From contig CAZSDV010000018.1 in NCBI GenBank assembly GCA_964605715.1, positions 1 to 36,305 on the forward strand: a stretch of DNA of 36,305 bases, in the 5' to 3' direction. Origin of the DNA: JAPUME01 sp964605715 (GTDB taxonomy: Bacteria > Acidobacteriota > Terriglobia > UBA7540 > JAPUME01). Of this stretch, positions 34,511 through 36,305 are shown piece after piece (the first letter of the stretch is position 1; every line of letters begins with the position of its first letter). Position numbers and translations under genes: made by a program. The notes under the pieces are model-generated. The model searched no databases. It saw only the letters and a list, made by a program, of their open reading frames with translations, and was not told where the DNA came from.

Positions 34511-36190
34511 GTGAGGGGCTTATCCAGCACAAAGCAGGCTTTCGATGCCATTGTTGTCGGCTCAGGTGCTACAGGTGGTTGGGCAGCAAAGGAACTGACC
34601 GAGGCAGGGTTGCGTGTATGTTTACTGGAAGCAGGACGCAACCTGAACCCTGAAAAAGACTTCACAGAGCATATGACTCCCTACCAGATCAAATACCGAG
34701 GGCAGTCTCCTGAGATGAAAAGGACCCGCCCCATTCAGTCGAAGTGCTACGCCTGCATGGAGTGGAACTACGACTGGTGGGTTAATGATCACGATAATCC
34801 TTACACGACAGCCCCTAACAAGCCTTATGATTGGTTCCGTCTTCGTGTAGTGGGCGGTCGTTCCAGAGTCTGGGCCCGGCAGAGTTATCGGTTCAGCGAT
34901 TTGGATTTTAAGGCTGCTAGTCGTGACGGCCATGGCCAGGATTGGCCCATCAGTTATGCAGACCTAGCTCCTTATTACGATAAGGTGGAGGAGTATATTG
35001 GCGTTAGTGGTCAGGCCGAAGGTAAATCACAGTTGCCTGATGGTAAATTTTTGCCGCCAATGAAGATGACCTGTGGTGAGTTGATGCTTAAAGAAGTTGC
35101 CGAAAAGAAATTTGGTCGCACCCTAACCATCTCTAGGACAGCAACACTGACTAAGCCTCTAAACGGTCGTGCTCCATGCCACTACTGCGGTCCCTGCGAA
35201 CGCGGCTGCCGGACAAATTCCTATTTCAACGGGTCGATCACGGTTGCCGCAGCCCAAGCCACGGGAAAATTGACCCTACTAACAGATTCTATTGCCCATC
35301 AAGTATTGATTGATCCGAAGACAGGGAAAGCAAAAGGGGTTTCCTATATTGACCGGGAAACCCGGGCGCCACGAGAAGTTCTAGGTAAGGTCGTGGTGCT
35401 CTGTGCGCAGGCGCAGGAATCAACACGCATCCTCTTTAACTCTGCAACGCTACAGTATCCAGGCGGTCTTGGTAACTCAGGTGGAGTACTGGGCCACTAC
35501 TTGATGGATCACCCTAAAGATTGTGGCGCTACCGGAGAGTTGCCAATGCTTAAACCAGAGCCTTGGCATGGCCCCCCCCAACGTCCCACAAGTGTCCACC
35601 TCCTCCGATTCCGCAACGTCACGGAGCAAAATCAGAAATTCTTGAGGGGATATGGCCTCTATGGACGGTCTGGAGGAGATTATAATTTCAGCTCCGGCAA
35701 GATCGGGAAAGAGTACAAACAGGCAGTGAAAGATGGTGTTTATAAGATCAGTTTAGATGGGTATGCAGAATGTCTGCCACGTTGGGAAAATTATTGCGAA
35801 CCAGATAAAAACGTCGTAGATGCCTGGGGTATTCCTGTCCTGCGCTTTCATGCTTCCTTTGGGGATAATGAGCACGCAGCAATGGAAGATGTTGTGGTAT
35901 CAGCGGCAGAAATGTTGCAGGCGGTAGGAGCGGTCAACATCCATCCTTACAATAATCCTACGGTTATGGGTAACGCTAATCACGATGTTGGTTCTGCCCG
36001 AATGGGCAATGATCCCAGGACATCAGTGCTCAACTCTTGGAATCAGATCCATGACGTGAAAAATGTTTTTGTGACTGACGGAGCCAGTTTTACCACGTCA
36101 CCCTATCAGAATCCTACTCTCACAATGATGGCGCTGACCGTCAGGGCCTGTGATTATTTAGTAGAACAATTCAAGAGAGGCCTCTTGTAA
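34511..36190 (+). CDS. GMC-family FAD-dependent oxidoreductase
   Basis: A 559-residue glucose-methanol-choline oxidoreductase. The N-terminal FAD motif is VVGSGATGGWAAKEL (15-29) with the acidic end LLEAGR, followed by VVGGRSRVWARQSYR. The C-terminal GMC domain has NHDVGSARMGNDP and the FAD-contacting VFVTDGASFTTSPYQNPTLTMMAL. A Cys cluster C223-x2-C226-x2-C229-x3-C233 (PCHYCGPCERGC) sits mid-protein, recalling the Fe-S-bearing sugar dehydrogenases of this family. No signal peptide is seen. Translation starts at GTG with AAGGGG upstream. The first 55 bases from 34518 recur exactly at 36251, the start of a second gene. Likely reaction: oxidation of a sugar or polyol hydroxyl; substrate unknown. 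Confidence 0.92.
   Translation: MRGLSSTKQAFDAIVVGSGATGGWAAKELTEAGLRVCLLEAGRNLNPEKDFTEHMTPYQIKYRGQSPEMKRTRPIQSKCYACMEWNYDWWVNDHDNPYTTAPNKPYDWFRLRVVGGRSRVWARQSYRFSDLDFKAASRDGHGQDWPISYADLAPYYDKVEEYIGVSGQAEGKSQLPDGKFLPPMKMTCGELMLKEVAEKKFGRTLTISRTATLTKPLNGRAPCHYCGPCERGCRTNSYFNGSITVAAAQATGKLTLLTDSIAHQVLIDPKTGKAKGVSYIDRETRAPREVLGKVVVLCAQAQESTRILFNSATLQYPGGLGNSGGVLGHYLMDHPKDCGATGELPMLKPEPWHGPPQRPTSVHLLRFRNVTEQNQKFLRGYGLYGRSGGDYNFSSGKIGKEYKQAVKDGVYKISLDGYAECLPRWENYCEPDKNVVDAWGIPVLRFHASFGDNEHAAMEDVVVSAAEMLQAVGAVNIHPYNNPTVMGNANHDVGSARMGNDPRTSVLNSWNQIHDVKNVFVTDGASFTTSPYQNPTLTMMALTVRACDYLVEQFKRGLL
34518..34572 (+). repeat. 55-bp direct repeat, copy 1 (copy 2 at 36251-36305)
   Basis: Exactly 55 bases identical to the last 55 bases of the window. 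The bases just before each copy differ (G at 34517, A at 36250), so the match length is 55 and ends only because the sequence ends. Confidence 0.95.
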
Positions 36191-36197
36191 CGTTAAC

Positions 36198-36214
36198 CCC
36201 AGAAGAATTCTGGG
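36198..36214 (+). repeat. Small inverted repeat between the two GMC genes
   Basis: Arms CCCAGAA / TTCTGGG with a GAA loop lie in the 50-base spacer. There is no T-run, so it is unlikely to terminate transcription fully. Confidence 0.35.
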
Positions 36215-36240
36215 CTTGGACCGGGACAAAAGGAACTTTT

Positions 36241-36305
36241 ATGAGTCAGAGCTTATCCAGCACAAAGCAGGCTTTCGATGCCATTGTTGTCGGCTCAGGT
36301 GCTAC
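36241..36305 (+). CDS. Second GMC-family oxidoreductase, first 21 codons (partial at window edge)
   Basis: ATG with AAAGGAA just upstream opens a frame reading MSQSLSSTKQAFDAIVVGSGAT that runs off the window. From the fourth codon it is base-for-base identical to the start of the preceding GMC gene (36251-36305 equals 34518-34572), while the first ten bases differ. This is the start of a tandem paralogue, cut at the contig edge in the FAD-binding motif. Confidence 0.8.
   Translation, partial: MSQSLSSTKQAFDAIVVGSGA

Overview
The window reads as one stretch of a Gram-negative bacterial chromosome, probably a metagenome-assembled contig: there is a 10-N scaffold gap inside gyrA, and the right edge stops inside a 55-bp exact repeat. 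The gene content (PyrR, PurS, bactofilin, a selenocysteine-containing SelD, two proteins with Tat-type N-termini, and an SGLT-type symporter with a DG-x-x-W propeller, an M81 protein and a GMC oxidoreductase) would suit a PVC-type or Acidobacteria-like heterotroph better than an enteric proteobacterium. That assignment is inference from content only and no rRNA is present to confirm it. No insertion sequence, integrase, prophage or CRISPR array was seen.

Layout. (1) 1-4.9 kb: the 3' end of pyrR, then gyrA and larE on the plus strand, a convergent histone-deacetylase-family gene, and a lone purS. (2) 4.9-9.7 kb, minus strand and AT-rich: a membrane-anchored hypothetical gene behind selD, a bactofilin, parB, parA, a perfect parS palindrome and rsmG. 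selD needs an in-frame UGA read as selenocysteine, and a SECIS-like hairpin follows that UGA. (3) 9.7-10.6 kb: about 0.86 kb without genes, down to about 17% G+C, with repeated CCAC motifs; together with parS/parAB/rsmG and nearby gyrA this is a candidate replication-origin region. (4) 10.6-14.8 kb: an NCS1 nucleobase-type permease and a three-gene ABC-2 type exporter. (5) 14.9-17.8 kb: a pair of secreted M16 peptidases, one catalytic and one lacking the zinc site. (6) 17.9-21.7 kb: a YjhG/YagF-type sugar-acid dehydratase divergent from an AbgT-family transporter. (7) 21.7-27.4 kb: a soluble NAD-linked molybdenum formate dehydrogenase operon, fdsG-fdsB-fdsA-fdhD. (8) 27.9-36.3 kb: a probable carbohydrate-use island with an exported beta-propeller protein, an SGLT-type symporter, a Tat-exported M81 protein, an exported sugar-isomerase-like TIM barrel, an initiator tRNA with its own terminator, a GMC oxidoreductase and the first codons of a second GMC gene.

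How the parts fit. parA, parB and parS form a chromosome-segregation module beside the likely origin. Formate dehydrogenase genes encode their own sulfurtransferase (FdhD) but use cysteine, not selenocysteine, as the metal ligand, so the selenophosphate made by SelD must serve SelD itself and other selenoproteins elsewhere. The last island plausibly imports and oxidises a sugar or sugar derivative, with part of the chemistry outside the cytoplasm. The substrate cannot be read from the sequence.
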